Of a stretch of 64,000 bases of DNA, positions 60,358-64,000 are shown piece by piece; position 1 is the first letter of the stretch, and every line of letters starts with the position of its first letter. The notes under the pieces were generated by a model that saw only the letters and a program-made list of their open reading frames with translations, searched no databases and had not been told where the DNA came from. The DNA is taken from positions 5,396,150-5,460,149 of the forward strand of contig NC_133238.1 of the NCBI RefSeq assembly GCF_040436345.1, in the 5' to 3' direction. The position numbers and the translations under genes were made by a program. Source of the stretch: Pagrus major (taxonomy: Eukaryota; Chordata; Actinopteri; Spariformes; Sparidae).

Positions 60358-61416
60358 GAGTTGGAACAGTCTGACACAGGATGGCCTTTCCCAGGCTCAG
60401 CCCCCTGGCTGACGGTGCCTCTGAGGGGATAATAGCAGAGTTAGGTGCCTTGGGCAATTTGCTCATCCTCATTGGGCACTAAAAGTTGCTGCAAATTCAA
60501 AAACACTGGTGCGACTTGACGAGGGTGGCTGGTCCACACATTGTGCCTGTTTTGTGTCCTTTTTCCAGCGATCCATCGCTCGGCAAAATAGAAAAATAAC
60601 ACTCCGTCAACGGCCACTTGGCATGATGTCTCCGCCCAGTCTGAATGCAACCAGAGACAATGTGCCGCACAAAAGCCTACCAGTAGGCATTCCAGCAATG
60701 GACGCGTCCAGACCACATTTCTTATGCAATGCCTCGCAGAGGAGGAGACGCAACAAGGTTTGTGCCGTCTCTAGCAGGCCACGCCCACTCTGCCCTTTTA
60801 CCGGGAAAACGGGTAACCCGCACGCAACGCACTGCGACACAGCAGACGCCGGTGTACTGCAACGCTGTGACTTTCAGGACGGATTGAAACGGTAACACAA
60901 GGACCCCAAAGCAGCATTCAGAGGTTGAAGGTCGGCTTTCCGAGCTGCTCGGCAGAAAGCGCGGGAGACGAGCACTCACTTGTTTTTCTTCCACATTGTC
61001 ATCAGACAAATAACACTCCGTCAACGGCCACTTGGCATGATGTCTCCGCCCAGTCTGAATGCAACCAGAGACAATGTGCCGCACAAAAGCCTACCAGTAG
61101 GCATTCCAGCAATGGACGCGTCCAGACCACATTTCTTATGCAATGCCTCGCAGAGGAGGAGACGCAACAAGGTTTGTGCCGTCTCTAGCAGGCCACGCCC
61201 ACTCTGCCCTTTTACCGGGAAAACGGGTAACCCGCACGCAACGCACTGCGACACAGCAGACGCCGGTGTACTGCAACGCTGTGACTTTCAGGACGGATTG
61301 AAACGGTAACACAAGGACCCCAAAGCAGCATTCAGAGGTTGAAGGTTGGCTTTCCGAGCTGCTCGGCAGAAAGCGCGCCAGACGAGCACTCACTTGTTTT
61401 TCTTCCACATTGTCAT
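60358..61416 (-). repeat. Array unit that lost its U1 gene (395-bp deletion), copy 2
   Basis: The junction at 61005/61006 is identical to that at 43902/43903 and lies exactly 17103 bp away, with flanking variants also shared up to about 61300. It is a copy of the same deletion event, spread by segmental duplication within the array. Confidence 0.92.
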
Positions 61417-61580
61417 CAGGGGAGAGCGCGGACGCAGTCCCCCACTACCACAAATTATGCAGTCGAGATTCCCACATTTGGGGAATTCGCAGGGGTCAGC
61501 ACAACCGGAGTGCAATGGCTGAGCCTCGCCCTGGGTGAACCACCTTCTTGATCATGGTATCTCCCCTGCCAGGTAAGTAT
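61417..61580 (-). ncRNA. U1 snRNA gene
   Basis: Full length, reference sequence. By position it matches both the Sm-variant gene (44314-44477) and the G28A genes, yet it carries neither change. Confidence 0.97.
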
Positions 61581-62225
61581 GAGTTGGAACAGTCTGACAC
61601 AGGATGGCCTTTCCCAGGCTCAGCCCCCTGGCTGACGGTGCCTCTTGGGGGATAATAGCAGAGTTAGGTGCCTTGGGCAATTTGCTCATCCTCATTGGGC
61701 ACTAAAAGTTGCTGCAAATTCAAAAACACTGGTGCGACTTGACGAGGGTGGCTGGTCCACACATTGTGCCTGTTTTGTGTCCTTTTTCCAGCGATCCATC
61801 GCTCGGCAAAATAGAAAAATAACACTCCGTCAACGGCCACTTGGCATGATGTCTCCGCCCAGTCTGAATGCAACCAGAGACAATGTGCCGCACAAAAGCC
61901 TACCAGTAGGCATTCCAGCAATGGACGCGTCCAGACCACATTTCTTATGCAATGCCTCGCAGAGGAGGAGACGCAACAAGGTTTGTGCCGTCTCTAGCAG
62001 GCCACGCCCACTCTGCCCTTTTACCGGGAAAACGGGTAACCCGCACGCAACGCACTGCGACACAGCAGACGCCGGTGTACTGCAACGCTGTGACTTTCAG
62101 GACGGATTGAAACGGTAACACAAGGACCCCAAAGCAGCATTCAGAGGTTGAAGGTTGGCTTTCCGAGCTGCTCGGCAGAAAGCGCGGGAGACGAGCACTC
62201 ATTTGTTTTTCTTCCACATTGTCAT

Positions 62226-62389
62226 CAGGGGAGAGCGCGGACGCAGTCCCCCACTACCACAAATTATGCAGTCGAGATTCCCACATTTGGGGAATTCGCA
62301 GGGGTCAGCACAACCGGAGTGCAATGGCTGAGCCTCGCCCTGGGTGAACCACCTTCTTGATCATGGTATCTCCCCTGCCAGGTAAGTAT
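62226..62389 (-). ncRNA. U1 snRNA gene
   Basis: Full length, reference sequence; counterpart of 52913-53076 and 56958-57121. Confidence 0.97.
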
Positions 62390-63034
62390 GAGTTGGAACA
62401 GTCTGACACAGGATGGCCTTTCCCAGGCTCAGCCCCCTGGCTGACGGTGCCTCTGGGGGGATAATAGCAGAGTTAGGTGCCTTGGGCAATTTGCTCATCC
62501 TCATTGGGCACTAAAAGTTGCTGCAAATTCAAAAACACTGGTGCGACTTGACGAGGGTGGCTGGTCCACACATTGTGCCTGTTTTGTGTCCTTTTTCCAG
62601 CGATCCATCGCTCGGCAAAATAGAAAAATAACACTCCGTCAACAGCCACTTGGCATGATGTCTCCGCCCAGTCTGAATGCAACCAGAGACAATGTGCCGC
62701 ACAAAAGCCTACCAGTAGGCATTCCAGCAATGGACGCGTCCAGACCACATTTCTTATGCAATGGCTCGCAGAGGAGGAGACGCAACAAGGTTTGTGCCGT
62801 CTCTAGCAGGCCACGCCCACTCTGCCCTTTTACCGGGAAAACGGGTAACCCGCACGCAACGCACTGCGACACAGCAGACGCCGGTGTACTGCAACGCTGT
62901 GACTTTCAGGACGGATTGAAACGGTAACACAAGGACCCCAAAGCAGCATTCAGAGGTTGAAGGTTGGCTTTCCGAGCTGCTCGGCAGAAAGTGCGGGAGA
63001 CGAGCACTCATTTGTTTTTCTTCCACATTGTCAT

Positions 63035-63198
63035 CAGGGGAGAGCGCGGACGCAGTCCCCCACTACCACAAATTATGCAGTCGAGATTCCCACATTTGGG
63101 GAATTCGCAGGGGTCAGCACAACCGGAGTGCAATGGCTGAGCCTCGCCCTGGGTGAACCACCTTCTTGATCATGGTATCTCCCCTGCCAGGTAAGTAT
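63035..63198 (-). ncRNA. U1 snRNA gene
   Basis: Full length, reference sequence; counterpart of 53722-53885 and 57767-57930. Confidence 0.97.
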
Positions 63199-63843
63199 GA
63201 GTTGGAACAGTCTGACACAGGATGGCCTTTCCCAGGCTCAGCCCCCTGGCTGACGGTGCCTCTGGGGGGATAATAGCAGAGTTAGGTGCCTTGGGCAATT
63301 TGCTCATCCTCATTGGGCACTAAAAGTTGCTGCAAATTCAAAAACACTGGTGCGACTTGACGAGGGTGGCTGGTCCACACATTGTGCCTGTTTTGTGTCC
63401 TTTTTCCAGCGATCCATCGCTCTGCAAAATAGAAAAATAACACTCCGTCAACGGCCACTTGGCATGATGTCTCCGCCCAGTCTGAATGCAACCAGAGACA
63501 ATGTGCCGCACAAAAGCCTACCAGTAGGCATTCCAGCAATGGACACGTCCAGACCACATTTCTTATGCAATGCCTCGCAGAGGAGGAGACGCAACAAGGT
63601 TTGTGCCGTCTCTAGCAGGCCACGCCCACTCTGCCCTTTTACCGGGAAAACGGGTAACCCGCACGCAACGCACTGCGACACAGCAGACGCCGGTGTACTG
63701 CAACGCTGTGACTTTCAGGACGGATTGAAACGGTAACACAAGGACCCCAAAGCAGCATTCAGAGGTTGAAGGTCGGCTTTCCGAGCTGCTCGGCAGAAAG
63801 CGCGGGAGACGAGCACTCACTTGTTTTTCTTCCACATTGTCAT

Positions 63844-64000
63844 CAGGGGAGAGCGCGGACGCAGTCCCCCACTACCACAAATTATGCAGTCGAGATTCCC
63901 ACATTTGGGGAATTCGCAGGGGTCAGCACAACCGGAGTGCAATGGCTGAGCCTCGCCCTGGGTGAACCACCTTCTTGATCATGGTATCTCCCCTGCCAGG
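63844..64000 (-). ncRNA. U1 snRNA gene, cut by window edge
   Basis: nt 8-164 of U1 in reference form. The 5' end would fall at 64007, so the array continues past the window. Confidence 0.95.

Larger units (their letters stand above)
39977..64000 (-). repeat. Tandem U1 snRNA gene array, 809-bp units
   Basis: Each unit holds a 164-bp U1 gene on the minus strand and about 645 bp of spacer. U1 5' ends lie at 40018, 40827, 41636, 42445, 43254, then 44477, 45286, then 51458, and every 809 bp from 52267 to 60357, then 61580, 62389 and 63198. The spacing breaks are a 395-bp deletion (near 43902 and 61005) and a LINE (46059-51424). The spacer is CpG-rich and contains no recognisable second RNA gene. 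Its short frames (for example about 128 codons on the plus strand) recur only because the unit repeats. Units differ by a few substitutions, so the array is well homogenised. Confidence 0.97.

Noticed and set aside
40083-63978. Recurring frames of 70-157 codons in every U1 unit
   Set aside because: They lie in spacer or across the U1 gene on either strand, carry no domain I recognise, and repeat only because the unit repeats.

Overview
The window is eukaryotic repeat DNA, most likely from a vertebrate and probably a ray-finned fish, although an amphibian cannot be excluded. The reasons are a U1 snRNA that follows the vertebrate sequence closely, Tx1-like LINEs with zinc-knuckle ORF1 proteins, a PGBD-type piggyBac remnant, 5S rDNA remnants and a long ~187-bp satellite. 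I see no host protein-coding gene. The genes present are small-RNA genes (U1 snRNA, broken 5S rRNA); the only large real reading frames belong to a LINE.

Layout. (1) 1-30849: a 187-bp satellite of about 165 monomers, built from A-B-C monomer types into 2- to 5-mer higher-order units, and overlaid by multi-kilobase duplications (offsets 6545 = 35 monomers, 13557, and 3740 = 20 monomers). (2) 30850-34927: a degenerate ~14-bp minisatellite that seems to have expanded inside one satellite monomer, because satellite sequence stops and resumes at nearly the same monomer position. (3) 34928-35354: diverged satellite monomers. (4) about 35415-36204: a piggyBac remnant with its catalytic core deleted. 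(5) 36205-38610: a second minisatellite block. (6) 38611-39318: two broken 5S rRNA genes 571 bp apart with shared upstream sequence. The second is cut after nt 30 by the 5' end of a LINE (39319-39876), which runs into a 100-N assembly gap.

(7) 39977-64000: a tandem array of U1 snRNA genes, all on the minus strand, period 809 bp. There are 20 full-length 164-nt copies, one copy split by a LINE, one cut by the gap and one cut by the window edge. Two further units have lost the U1 gene through the same 395-bp deletion. Units are grouped into five-unit (4045-bp) higher-order repeats and longer duplications. A 5366-bp Tx1-like LINE (46059-51424, minus) sits inside one U1 gene, between nt 34 and nt 38 of the RNA. 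It is complete in layout: short 5' UTR, ORF1 with three CCHC knuckles, ORF2 with endonuclease, reverse transcriptase and a C-terminal zinc-binding region, and an AATAAA-bearing 3' UTR. Its only visible defect is one in-frame stop in ORF2.

The most interesting theme is that two LINEs are lodged in two different small-RNA gene families, 5S and U1, each in the same orientation as its host gene. This fits the Tx1 clade, whose known members target multicopy RNA genes. All comparisons were by eye; no alignment or database search was run.
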